Assembly: GCF_000188015.2 (NCBI RefSeq)
Contig: NZ_AEUX02000007.1
Location: 1-64,000, forward strand
From: Streptococcus ictaluri 707-05
GTDB lineage: Bacteria > Bacillota > Bacilli > Lactobacillales > Streptococcaceae
Direction: 5' to 3'
Length of the DNA stretch: 64,000 bases
Part shown: in pieces, positions 19,122 through 26,724 of the stretch
How positions within the stretch are numbered: the first letter of the stretch is position 1
Layout: each line of letters begins with the position of its first letter
Made by a program: the position numbers and the translations under genes
The notes under the pieces: model-generated
What the model saw: only the letters and a program-made list of their open reading frames with translations
Database searches by the model: none
Told to the model about the DNA's origin: nothing

Positions 19122-19682
19122 ATGAGAACACCAAGTGAATTAACACACTGCATTGAGCACACAACGTTGCCAGAAGCCGTTGAACTCTTTGAAGAGAAGG
19201 TGCTTAGAAAGTCTCTAAATAACTATGACGACTGGTATAAACAAGACGTTCAAAAGGAATATGAACGGATCAATTATGATGGAGCTTTCTTCTTTTTTAT
19301 TGAACTAGATTTAGGATTCAGTCGAGGCGGTCTATCCGATTGCATTGAAACAGAACAAGAAAAAGTAGCCTTATTGTTATTATTGGTTGAGGCCTATGAA
19401 CGCTATGTCGATGTCAATACAGGAATTGAAGATTGGTTAGGTTATGATTGTATCTTTTGTGACGTTGTTGTATCCAATGAGACGGCCGCTAAACCCTTAA
19501 CACAAATAGAGTATAAGACAATAAAAGATTTAATCATAACGGTCATTGATCACTATGTCCCAAGTATGACAGTCATGGAAACGTGGGAATATGAAATGTT
19601 TAAACAAGCTCAAAATCCAAATACTACAAGAATCGATAATGTCCAAATAACTCTGCCACTTTTTGAGAAACAGGAGAAGTGA
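19122..19682 (+). CDS. Hypothetical protein upstream of mobC
   Basis: 186 residues, soluble and acidic, aromatic-rich (NYDDWYKQDVQKEYERINYDGAFFFFIEL by parts; GIEDWLGYDCIFCDVVV). No recognised domain. It is the first gene after the candidate oriT and ends 2 bp before mobC's start region, so it is probably part of the mobilisation operon. A weak ribosome site (GGAATGGAAT) precedes the ATG. Confidence 0.6.
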   Translation: MRTPSELTHCIEHTTLPEAVELFEEKVLRKSLNNYDDWYKQDVQKEYERINYDGAFFFFIELDLGFSRGGLSDCIETEQEKVALLLLLVEAYERYVDVNTGIEDWLGYDCIFCDVVVSNETAAKPLTQIEYKTIKDLIITVIDHYVPSMTVMETWEYEMFKQAQNPNTTRIDNVQITLPLFEKQEK

Positions 19683-19684
19683 AG

Positions 19685-20068
19685 ATGGGACAAAAGAGAA
19701 GAACCCGAGTGAATAGATTTGAACTACGCACGAAAGATGAAGAAGCGGATAAGCTGCGTCGTCGGATTACCTTGTCAGGAAAGAAAACCTTCCAAGCTTA
19801 CGCTTTGAAGATGTTACTTGAGGGGAAAATTGAAACCTATGACTATTCTGAGTTGCGTTAACTACGAATTGAGGTCAATCGTATTGGTCAAAATATCAAT
19901 CAGTTGGTTCGTTACGTGAACACCTTTGAAGAATTTGACCAGGAGTTGTTTATGGCTTTACAAGAAGAAGTCAAAGAACTCCAACAGATGATTGTTCAAG
20001 AATTTAAAACAAAGGAGGTTGCCAAACAACATGGTAGTGACCAAAGTCTTTCAGATCAAACAGACTAA
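19685..20068 (+). pseudogene. mobC: MobC-family relaxosome accessory with in-frame TAA
   Basis: From the ATG at 19685 (AGGAG 9 bases before) the protein starts with a ribbon-helix-helix-type region (RRTRVNRFELRTKDEEADKL), stops at TAA 19859-19861 (codon 59), and continues in the same frame as LRIEVNRIGQNINQLVRYVNT, the hallmark MobC segment 'IGxNINQLxRxxN', to a stop at 20068. MobC opens DNA at oriT for the relaxase. The gene overlaps the relaxase start by 38 bp, the usual arrangement. The shortened product lacks the conserved MobC core, so mobilisation should be impaired. Confidence 0.82.
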
Positions 20069-21674
20069 AAACTTAAAACGGGCTATTGATTATATCACAC
20101 GTGATGATGTGACGCTTATCAAAGTTGAGCAACATGATAAGGATGATGCTTTTGATTATACGTTAACGGCAGATGGTGAGGTTCACAAGAAATTGATTTC
20201 AGGCCACCACCTCATTGACCCAGGAGACCGTGATGCCATTTATGATGATTTCATTTTATTGAAACAGTCTGTCGATGAATTGTACGATAATGCCACCTTA
20301 TCCGATTTAAAAAATGATAATCGTGTCTTGGCGCATCATATCGTTCAATCCTTTTCCCCAGATGACAATCTAACACCTGAAGAGGTTAACGAGATTGGTC
20401 GGAAAACAGCCTTGGAATTTACAGGCGGTGATTACCAATTTGTCGTAGCGACACACGTTGATAAGGGGTTTTTACATAATCACATTATTTTTAACACAAC
20501 CAATGAGGTAACACTGAAAAAGTTTCGTTGGCAAAAAGGGACGAAAAAAAGTTTGGAACATATTTCAGATAAACATGCGGAGTTGTATGGTGCTAAAATT
20601 CTAAAACCCAAATTAAGCACATCCTATACAGACTATTCGGCTTGGCGACGTCAAAACAATTTTAGTTATGAGATTAAACAGCGTTTAAATTTTCTCTTAA
20701 AGCACTCCATTTCAGTAGAGGATTTTCAACAGAAAGCGAAAGCCCTTGATCTTCACATTGACTTTTCTGGGAAGTTTGCCAAGTATCGCTTGTTGGTTCC
20801 TTTAGATGGCAAGTTACAGGGAAAGAATACAAGAGATCGCACCTTATCAAAGAAAAGGATTTACTCCCTTGAACAAATCCAAAAGCGTGTTGCGATGAAT
20901 GAAGTGGTTTACACGGTAGAGCATATCAAAGAAAAGTATGAGGAGGAACAGGCTAAAAAGGCAGAAGATTTTGAAATGAAGGTAAGAATTGAGCCTTGGC
21001 AAATTTCTGAGATCACCAGACAGTCTATCTATCTTCCGGTTGCTTTTGGCTTAGAACAGAAAGGAACAGTTTCGACTCCAGCTCGAATGTTAGACCAGAA
21101 TGAAGATGGAACCTTCACAGCCTACTTTAAGAAAAAAGACTATTTCTATTTTATCAATCCAGACAAGTCAACAGATAATCGCTTCATCCAAGGGAGCACT
21201 TTGGTAAAACAATTGTCTTTGAATAGTGGGGAAGTGATTCTCACTAAAAATTGGGAAATGACAGAGTTAGAAAGACTGGTTGAAGAGTTTAACTTTTTGT
21301 CGGCTAACAAGGTAACTAATTCTAAACAGTTTCAGGAGATGCAAGAACGCTTCTTAGAACAATTAGAAAAAACGGATCAAACACTGGCGCAGTTAGATAG
21401 TAAGGTGGCTTATTTAAACAAAGTGTTAGGAGCTTTATCAGATTACCAAGATGGCTTGGTCCCATCTGAAGTCACGATGGCAATTCTAGAAAAAGCTAAA
21501 GTGGCTAAAAATACGGATCGCAATCTTATCCGAAAGGAAATCAAAGAATTACAAATAGAGCGTGAGGCACTTCAAGAAGCCAGAGATCGTATTGTAAAAG
21601 ACTATGATTTTGCGAATGAGATGGAACAAAGTTATGATCATAAGCATCATCACTCAAAAGGTCATCAACGATAA
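20031..21674 (+). CDS. MOBP-type relaxase
   Basis: 547 residues from the ATG at 20031 (AAAGGAGG upstream); the frame extends further up without a better start. The N-terminal relaxase domain has the tyrosine in 'AIDYITRDD' (about residue 20), the conserved 'HHIVQSFSPDD' near residue 103 and motif III 'HVDKGFLHNHIIFN' near 143-156, with its paired metal-binding histidines. It nicks oriT and stays bound to the 5' end of the strand sent to the recipient. The C-terminal half is helical and charged, with a His-rich tail (YDHKHHHSKGHQR). The gene is intact although its partners MobC and VirD4 are broken. Confidence 0.9.
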   Translation: MVVTKVFQIKQTKNLKRAIDYITRDDVTLIKVEQHDKDDAFDYTLTADGEVHKKLISGHHLIDPGDRDAIYDDFILLKQSVDELYDNATLSDLKNDNRVLAHHIVQSFSPDDNLTPEEVNEIGRKTALEFTGGDYQFVVATHVDKGFLHNHIIFNTTNEVTLKKFRWQKGTKKSLEHISDKHAELYGAKILKPKLSTSYTDYSAWRRQNNFSYEIKQRLNFLLKHSISVEDFQQKAKALDLHIDFSGKFAKYRLLVPLDGKLQGKNTRDRTLSKKRIYSLEQIQKRVAMNEVVYTVEHIKEKYEEEQAKKAEDFEMKVRIEPWQISEITRQSIYLPVAFGLEQKGTVSTPARMLDQNEDGTFTAYFKKKDYFYFINPDKSTDNRFIQGSTLVKQLSLNSGEVILTKNWEMTELERLVEEFNFLSANKVTNSKQFQEMQERFLEQLEKTDQTLAQLDSKVAYLNKVLGALSDYQDGLVPSEVTMAILEKAKVAKNTDRNLIRKEIKELQIEREALQEARDRIVKDYDFANEMEQSYDHKHHHSKGHQR

Positions 21675-21685
21675 AAGGAGTTATT

Positions 21686-21892
21686 ATGCAAATTGAAACA
21701 TTATTATTATTATCAGATATTACCCCTTACAACTATAATGCCAAAAATTCTCTTAAGCTCAGAAGTTAATAATGAGCAGATGAGAGACTTGCTTGTCATA
21801 AGATGCCACTAGCTTTAGTGGTGCTTCAAAGAGCCTTGAACGGTGATATTAAGGCTTTCTTCAAAATTCAAGATGTGATTGATAGAGACTAA
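21686..21892 (+). pseudogene. Degraded small ORF after the relaxase
   Basis: An ATG at 21686 with an AAAAGGAG site starts MQIETLLLLSDITPYNYNAKNS and stops after 27 codons. In another frame the text RLACHKMPLALVVLQRALNG, continuing DIKAFFKIQDVIDRD, runs to a stop at 21,891. Both parts look protein-like, so this is probably one small gene broken by at least one frameshift. No function recognised. Confidence 0.4.
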
Positions 21893-21980
21893 GCAAAAAG
21901 TCACCCCCAAACGAGAGTGACCAGCTGAGCTATTAGTGTTAAAGCAATGAGAAAAAGAATTAATAGCTCACGTCATTATA
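21893..21980 (-). ncRNA. Putative small RNA A
   Basis: Read on the minus strand there is an extended -10 (TGTTATAAT, 21975-21983), a predicted start near 21,968, a stem of GAGCTATTA (21961-21969) with TAATAGCTC (21927-21935), and an intrinsic terminator (21,893-21,922; GTCACTC/GGGTGAC then TTTTT). It gives an RNA of about 75 nt. No obvious -35. It has the same architecture as RNAs B and C, which lie next in the same orientation, but little sequence in common with them. Confidence 0.45.
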
Positions 21981-22009
21981 ACATAAGCTCTCTTTTATGG
22001 CGAGAACGC

Positions 22010-22108
22010 AAAAATCGCCACACTTAGTGTGACGATGATGTTGAGAGGGAGATGTATTTGAATACTAATGCCTAATAAGAAAGTTGACCTCTCAACACTA
22101 GTAGTATA
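22010..22108 (-). ncRNA. Putative small RNA B (paralogue of C)
   Basis: On the minus strand an extended -10 (TGTTATACT, -10 at 22103-22108) would start an RNA near 22,096 with GTTGAGAGG, which can pair locally (GTTGA-GAGG-TCAAC) or with CCTCTCAAC 40 nt later. The RNA ends in a terminator (22,011-22,034; CGCCACAC/GTGTGACG then ATTTTT). The 99-bp unit is repeated at 22,424-22,535. Confidence 0.5.
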
Positions 22109-22285
22109 ACATACTTATCATTTCTTTAGAATAGTCACCTCAGTTATTAGTTTCATTAAGAGTCAATGTCCTAAGTTAGTTATCCAATCAGGGAGATTTT
22201 TCGATGCTTTGGGAGAGAGTTTTAGTTGACAAGGCTGTAGGATTGAAGTAAGATGAAAATGTACCCATGAAAGTTCGCTTTCTCC

Positions 22286-22316
22286 ATATTCCCCTATCAC
22301 TGAGATAGGGGAATAT
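22286..22316. promoter_or_regulatory. 13-bp perfect inverted repeat, likely operator
   Basis: ATATTCCCCTATC and GATAGGGGAATAT flank a 5-nt loop (ACTGA). The repeat ends 2 bp before the TTGACA -35 box of the promoter at 22,319, an ideal spot for a repressor or activator site. Confidence 0.55.
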
Positions 22317-22318
22317 TA

Positions 22319-22346
22319 TTGACATTGGTGACGGCATAGGTACAAT
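22319..22346 (+). promoter_or_regulatory. Strong sigma-A promoter for a short RNA
   Basis: TTGACA (22319-22324), 16-bp spacer, TACAAT (22341-22346). It drives only about 60 nt before a terminator. Confidence 0.65.
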
Positions 22347-22351
22347 AAGAG

Positions 22352-22410
22352 GCCTCCTCGGAGTATTCATAAAAAAACCTATTTTTTCAGCCCTTTGTGG
22401 CTGTTTTTTT
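22352..22410 (+). ncRNA. Putative plus-strand small RNA of about 60 nt
   Basis: Starting 6 bases after the TACAAT box, the RNA contains GGCCTCCTCGGAG and ends in a terminator (22,388-22,410; CAGCC-CTTTGT-GGCTG then seven T). The A/T runs on both sides make the terminator usable from the other strand too. No start codon with a ribosome site is present. The CCTCC segment could pair with ribosome sites or with the GAGG loop of RNAs B and C. Confidence 0.45.
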
Positions 22411-22423
22411 GTTGATTAATGAT

Positions 22424-22535
22424 AAAAATCGCCACGCTAGGAGTGGCGACAATGTTGAGAGGGAAAATTAATGGATGTTTTTGAATGCTAATGTCTAATA
22501 ATAAAGAACGTTGACCTCTCAACACTAGTAGTATA
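22424..22535 (-). ncRNA. Putative small RNA C (paralogue of B)
   Basis: Same layout as B: extended -10 TGGTATACT (-10 at 22530-22535), predicted start near 22,523, GTTGAGAGG with its complement CCTCTCAAC about 60 nt on, and a terminator with perfect stem CGCCAC/GTGGCG (22,430-22,448) followed by ATTTTTATC. Compared with B the terminator stem bases differ but pairing is kept, which suggests selection on structure. Confidence 0.5.
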
Positions 22536-22610
22536 CCATAGATTGGCTTAAGGTTTCTATTGTTCAAGTTTAGATTTTCAAACATGTTAGTTTTAGATAC
22601 AATAGACTTA

Positions 22611-23879
22611 TGAGATTTGATGAAAACATCTTCGTAGCAGAACGCAATAGACAATGTGATTAAATCAAGTGGCAGCTTATGACAAGCAAGTCGCATCAAT
22701 GATGCGTATCAATGGTTATCGTAGAATTGATGCCCCAGAACGAACAGTCCTTTTCACTTTTGGAGAAATGACCTTCTCAAGAAGTCGTTGGCGAAAAGGG
22801 GAAAACACACGCTATCCTGTTGATGAATGGCTGGGATTAAAACCTTATATGCGTTATTCTCCTGACTTGATTCATCACATGGCTGAACATGCTTCCAAAT
22901 TATCTTATCGGGAAGTTTGTCGTACTATTGAGACAGCTTATGGCTTATCAGTGACAAAAGATGTCGTCTTAAAAGCTGTCAAACTAGCAGAACGACTCTT
23001 AACAGAGAAAGAACATTATCGTTTCTTACAGCAAGTAGAGCACCCACAAAAAATCCAAGCAGAAAGAATCTACTTGGAAGGGGATGGTGTCATGGTCAAA
23101 ACAACCTCTGGAGGAGATGAGCGTCATAATACAGATTTGGCTCATTTTTAATCCATACGGGATCAAGAAAGATTGGTAAAAATCGCTATATTCTACAAAA
23201 TAAGCATGAAATTATTAACGCTAACTATGATAAAGCAAGAGAGGAGCTATTAGACTATCTCTACAATCACTTTGAGATAACGGATAAGACCATCCTCATT
23301 ACGAATTCAGATAACGGTAAAGGCTATACCAAACGTGTCTTTCAAGAGGTTAAGAAAGCACTTGGTATTAAGCATCATGAACATTTTTGGGACAGCTATC
23401 ATCTCAATAAGCGGTTGAAAGATTTTTTCAAGCCCTATCCTTATGTCCTACAGGATTTAGCTTTTAAAGCTATTCAAACTCATAAAAAGTCATTATTAGA
23501 AACTGTCTTTGATAAAGTAGAAACACTGATAGAAACTGAGGAAGACTATATTAACTATTATGCTTTTAGGCAGAAACTCTTTAGAAATTTTAGGGATACT
23601 AGGCCATCACAATTACGAGGACTAACCTCTCATGGTATAGGTGCCATGGAAAGCCAGCATCGCAAAGTGACTTACCGTATGAAACATCGTGGGATGTATT
23701 GGTCAGTAACAGGCGCTTGTACTATGGCTAAAATTATCTTATTGGAACGGATAAATAAACTAGATGACCTCTTCTTTGGCGACTGGCGAAAGCAGTACCA
23801 GAAGTATCGACGCAGAGGCTTAGGTGCTGGCCATTTGGTTAACCATTATCCTCATGATGCAGTGGTGATCAGGCGATGA
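22611..23879 (+). pseudogene. ISLre2-family (UPF0236) transposase, frameshifted
   Basis: The reading frame starts MRFDENIFVAERNRQCD at 22611, shifts before 22,669 (AAYDKQVASMMRINGY), shifts again at 23,150 where one T is missing from a T-run (LAHF to LIHTGSRKIGKN), and ends GHLVNHYPHDAVVIRR. Features of the UPF0236/ISLre2 family include 'FGEMTFSRSRW', 'KLSYREVCRTIE' and the C-terminal 'MESQHRKVTYRMKHRGMYW'. This DDE enzyme belongs to the Mutator superfamily, also used by TnGBS conjugative elements, and such elements tend to land upstream of sigma-A promoters; a strong promoter begins at 23,960. It may be the integration enzyme of the conjugative element or an independent IS at its edge. As read it is inactive. 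Confidence 0.82.
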
Positions 23880-23959
23880 CTACAAAAAATCTATCTTATA
23901 GCAACCGCTAAAACATTAAATTTTAGAGGCTTTTTTGGTATGTTTATGCCTCGAAACCC

Positions 23960-23988
23960 TTGCATTACTGGGTTGTCTGTGGTACAAT
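23960..23988 (+). promoter_or_regulatory. Sigma-A promoter of a structured RNA
   Basis: TTGCAT (23960-23965), 17-bp spacer, TACAAT (23983-23988) with TG upstream of the -10. It lies 80 bp after the transposase stop. Confidence 0.65.
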
Positions 23989-23994
23989 AATAGT

Positions 23995-24147
23995 AAGATA
24001 AAGCGAAAAAAGGTGCAGAAGCGCAAACTTCTACACACCGATTAAGACAAAACGAACCTTTGCTTAATCAGTCAAACAGTATTGTATCATGTAGTAAACA
24101 ATATCGTCAAGACTGAAGCAGAGAAAAACTTTGTTTCGGTCTTTTTT
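23995..24147 (+). ncRNA. Putative structured RNA of about 150 nt
   Basis: Downstream of a good promoter and without a plausible reading frame there are four successive hairpins: 24,013-24,036 (GTGCAGAAG/CTTCTACAC, one mismatch), 24,041-24,068 (ATTAAG/CTTAAT), 24,080-24,103 (TATTGT/ACAATA) and an intrinsic terminator at 24,109-24,147 (AAGACTGAAGCAGAG paired to CTTTGTTTCGGTCTT, then T6). It resembles no RNA I can name; it lacks the features of tracrRNA, 6S, tmRNA and RNase P RNA. It may belong to the mobile element or to the core genome ahead of rimP. Confidence 0.5.
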
Positions 24148-24235
24148 GGAATAAAAGAACCTAGAGTTTTCTTAGGTTATAAGGGTTAGTTGGACTTTCC
24201 CAGAAATTTAGACACATACCTGTCAAGTTTTTGCC

Positions 24236-24263
24236 TTGCTTTTTAACGGGGTTGTGCTATAAT
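24236..24263 (+). promoter_or_regulatory. Promoter of the rimP-nusA-infB operon
   Basis: TTGCTT (24236-24241), 16-bp spacer, extended -10 TGCTATAAT (24255-24263). The roughly 105-nt leader that follows contains a hairpin, AAAGGTGG (24281-24288) with CCACTTTT (24303-24310), which could act as an attenuator. Confidence 0.7.
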
Positions 24264-24374
24264 ACTACTAAATAATACAGAAAGGTGGTGGGATGTGTCT
24301 CGCCACTTTTGTATTGAATTGATATCACTAGGAGTCGTTCTAAGTGACAAAATGAAGTAAAGGAGGTAATCAAA

Positions 24375-24851
24375 ATAGCAAACACATCTATTATTGATAT
24401 CGTTACAGAAACGGTAGCACCTGTTATTGAAGCACCTTACGAATTGGTGGATGTTGAGTATGAAAAAATGGGCAGTGATTATGTGCTTAGCGTTTTAGTT
24501 GATAAAGAGGGAGGCATTACAGTTGAGGATACATCTGATTTAACAGATATTATTAGTCCTTTACTTGATACCATTTCTCCAGATCCTTTTCCAGCTCAAT
24601 ATATGTTGGAAGTGTCTAGCCCAGGTTTGGATCGCCCGCTTAAGACAGCTGATAGTTTAAAAGCAGCAGTTGGTTCTTATATCAATGTGAGTCTTTATCA
24701 AGCTATTGATAAAGTGAAAGTTTTTCAAGGAGACTTATTAGCCTTTGATGGGGAAACGCTGACCATTGATTACCTTGACAAAACCCGTCACAAACAAGTT
24801 GACATCCCCTACAAGTCAGTTGCTAAAGCGCGACTTGCTGTTAAGTTATAA
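24375..24851 (+). CDS. rimP: Ribosome maturation factor RimP
   Basis: RimP helps assemble the 30S subunit. The protein reads [20 protein letters not shown], then the conserved '[20 protein letters not shown]' region and '[14 protein letters not shown]', and ends in the C-terminal SH3-like domain. At 158 residues it is family length. The N-terminus in frame begins at AUA (24375), 8 bases after AGGAGGT; there is no ATG, GTG or TTG at that site, and the first in-frame ATG (24444) would remove 23 conserved residues. So AUA is the likely start, as AUU is for infC in many bacteria. First gene of the operon with nusA, ylxR, ylxQ, infB and rbfA. Confidence 0.9.
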   Translation: MANTSIIDIVTETVAPVIEAPYELVDVEYEKMGSDYVLSVLVDKEGGITVEDTSDLTDIISPLLDTISPDPFPAQYMLEVSSPGLDRPLKTADSLKAAVGSYINVSLYQAIDKVKVFQGDLLAFDGETLTIDYLDKTRHKQVDIPYKSVAKARLAVKL

Positions 24852-24940
24852 GTTCGATAAAAATGGTTTAGCCCTTAGCTAGACCCTAAGTGTATTAAGA
24901 AAGGAATTTTGCCAAACAGTTTCGTGAGGCAGACAACACT

Positions 24941-26098
24941 ATGAGCAAAGAAATGCTAGAGGCCTTCCGTATTTTGGAAGAAGAAAAACACATTGATAAG
25001 GCAGACATCATCGATGCGGTGACAGAGTCATTAAAGTCAGCTTACAAGCGTCGTTACGGTCAATCTGAATCATGTGTTATCGAATTTAATGAAAAAACTG
25101 CTGACTTTCAAGTTTTTACCGTTCGTGAAGTCGTTGAAGAGGTCTTTGATAGTCGTTTAGAAATCAGCTTAAAAGCTGCATTGGCTATTAGTTCAGCCTA
25201 TGAACTAGGAGATAAAATCCGCTTTGAAGAATCTGTGAATGAGTTTGGTCGTGTAGCTGCTCAATCAGCTAAGCAAACTATTATGGAAAAAATGCGTCGT
25301 CAGATGCGTGAAGTCACTTTCAACGAGTACAAGCAACATGAAGGTGAAATCATGACAGGTACGGTTGAGCGTTTTGACCAACGTTTTATCTATGTTAACT
25401 TAGGTTCTTTAGAAGCTCAGTTATCACATCAAGATCAAATTCCTGGCGAAAGCTTCAAATCACACGATCGTATTGAAGTTTATGTCTACAAAGTAGAAAA
25501 TAACCCTAAAGGTGTCAACGTTTTTGTTAGTCGTAGCCATCCAGAATTCATCAAACGTATTATGGAACAAGAAATTCCAGAAGTCTTTGATGGGACTGTT
25601 GAAATCATGAGTGTCTCTCGTGAAGCAGGGGATCGTACAAAAGTTGCTGTGAGAAGTCACAATCCAAACGTAGATGCTATCGGAACAATTGTAGGACGTG
25701 GTGGTAGTAATATCAAAAAAGTTATCAGTAAGTTCCATCCGAAACGTTACGATGCTAAAACAGGGCTTGAAATTCCTGTTGAAGAAAATATCGACGTTAT
25801 CCAATGGGTAGATGATCCAGCAGAGTTCATCTACAATGCCATTGCACCTGCTGAAGTAGATATGGTACTTTTTGATGATGAAGACATTAAGCGTGCTACA
25901 GTAGTTGTTCCAGACAGTAAGCTATCTTTAGCTATTGGACGTCGTGGTCAAAACGTGCGTTTAGCTGCTCACTTGACAGGATATCGTATCGATATCAAAT
26001 CAGCTAGTGATTATGAACGACTTGAAGCGGAAAAAGAAGCAACTGTAACAGAAGTGAGCCCAGTAGAAGAAGATCTTGTTTCAACTGAGGAAGTTTAA
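24941..26098 (+). CDS. nusA: Transcription termination/antitermination factor NusA
   Basis: 385 residues, close to the Gram-positive length and without the C-terminal acidic repeats of the enterobacterial protein. Order: N-terminal polymerase-binding domain (1-125), S1 domain (about 130-195, 'GEIMTGTVERFDQRFIYVNL'), KH1 (about 235-290, 'GTIVGRGGSNIKKV') and KH2 (about 315-365, 'LAIGRRGQNVRLAAHLTG'). NusA binds RNA polymerase and modulates pausing and termination. The acidic tail (SPVEEDLVSTEEV) is usual. Intact; second gene of the operon. Confidence 0.97.
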   Translation: MSKEMLEAFRILEEEKHIDKADIIDAVTESLKSAYKRRYGQSESCVIEFNEKTADFQVFTVREVVEEVFDSRLEISLKAALAISSAYELGDKIRFEESVNEFGRVAAQSAKQTIMEKMRRQMREVTFNEYKQHEGEIMTGTVERFDQRFIYVNLGSLEAQLSHQDQIPGESFKSHDRIEVYVYKVENNPKGVNVFVSRSHPEFIKRIMEQEIPEVFDGTVEIMSVSREAGDRTKVAVRSHNPNVDAIGTIVGRGGSNIKKVISKFHPKRYDAKTGLEIPVEENIDVIQWVDDPAEFIYNAIAPAEVDMVLFDDEDIKRATVVVPDSKLSLAIGRRGQNVRLAAHLTGYRIDIKSASDYERLEAEKEATVTEVSPVEEDLVSTEEV

Positions 26099-26113
26099 TA
26101 AAAGAGGTGTTTG

Positions 26114-26410
26114 ATGCCTAAAGTAAAAAAAATACCTTTACGTAAATCAATCGTCTCAGGTGAGATTATTGACAAACGTGATTTGCTTCGTATTGTTAAA
26201 AACAAAGAAGGTCACATTTTTATTGATCCAACGGGTAAACAAAATGGCCGAGGCGCTTATATCAAACTTGATAATGAAGAGGCAATCATGGCTAAGAAAA
26301 AGCAAGTATTTAATCGTAGCTTTTCAATGGATATTCCAGAAAGTTTTTATGATGAATTGATTGCTTATGTGGATCATAAAGTTAAAAGAAGAGAGTTAGG
26401 ACTTGACTAA
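26114..26410 (+). CDS. ylxR: YlxR-family RNA-binding protein
   Basis: 98 residues from the ATG at 26114 (AAGAGGTG upstream). It carries the DUF448 fold with 'LRIVKNKEGHIFIDPTGKQN' and the 'GRGAYIK' motif, a positively charged RNA-binding face. YlxR proteins affect transcription or ribosome/RNase P function in Firmicutes. It overlaps the next start by 8 bp and so is translationally coupled to ylxQ. Confidence 0.92.
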   Translation: MPKVKKIPLRKSIVSGEIIDKRDLLRIVKNKEGHIFIDPTGKQNGRGAYIKLDNEEAIMAKKKQVFNRSFSMDIPESFYDELIAYVDHKVKRRELGLD

Positions 26411-26705
26411 TTTACAACGATTATCAAATCTAATTGGCCTAGCTCAACGAGCTGGAAAAGTGATTTCAGGGGAAGAATTAGTGGTAAAAGCTATTCAGAA
26501 CCAACAAGTAAAACTTGTTTTTCTAGCTAATGATGCTGGCCCTAATGTGACTAAGAAAGTAACGGATAAAAGTCATTATTATAATGTAGAAGTCTCCACA
26601 GTGTTTAGTGCACTGGAATTAAGTGCTGCACTTGGCAAGCCACGAAAAGTGGTCGCTATTGCAGACGCTGGATTTTCAAAGAAAATGAGGACTCTTATGG
26701 AATAG
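26403..26705 (+). CDS. ylxQ: L7Ae-family RNA-binding protein YlxQ
   Basis: 100 residues, starting with TTG at 26403 inside the end of ylxR. '[18 protein letters not shown]' and '[18 protein letters not shown]' are the L7Ae/L30e core that binds kink-turn RNA. It sits between ylxR and infB, as in most Firmicutes. The exact role is not established. Confidence 0.92.
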   Translation: MTNLQRLSNLIGLAQRAGKVISGEELVVKAIQNQQVKLVFLANDAGPNVTKKVTDKSHYYNVEVSTVFSALELSAALGKPRKVVAIADAGFSKKMRTLME

Positions 26706-26724
26706 ACGAATAGGAGGACACCAA

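Noticed and set aside
21961..22110. CiaR-type csRNA identity for the small RNAs
   Set aside because: The paired TTTAAG repeats expected upstream of csRNA -10 boxes are not present in recognisable form, only a single partial match near C.
22188..22370. A 60-residue minus-strand ORF (MNTPRRPLIVPMPSPM...) opposite the short RNA, considered as an Fst-type toxin
   Set aside because: It lacks the single hydrophobic helix with the P-x-x-x-G pattern and charged tail of Fst toxins and overlaps the promoter and operator of the plus-strand RNA.
23995..24147. tracrRNA or another CRISPR-linked RNA
   Set aside because: No anti-repeat, no cas genes and no repeat-spacer array anywhere in the window.
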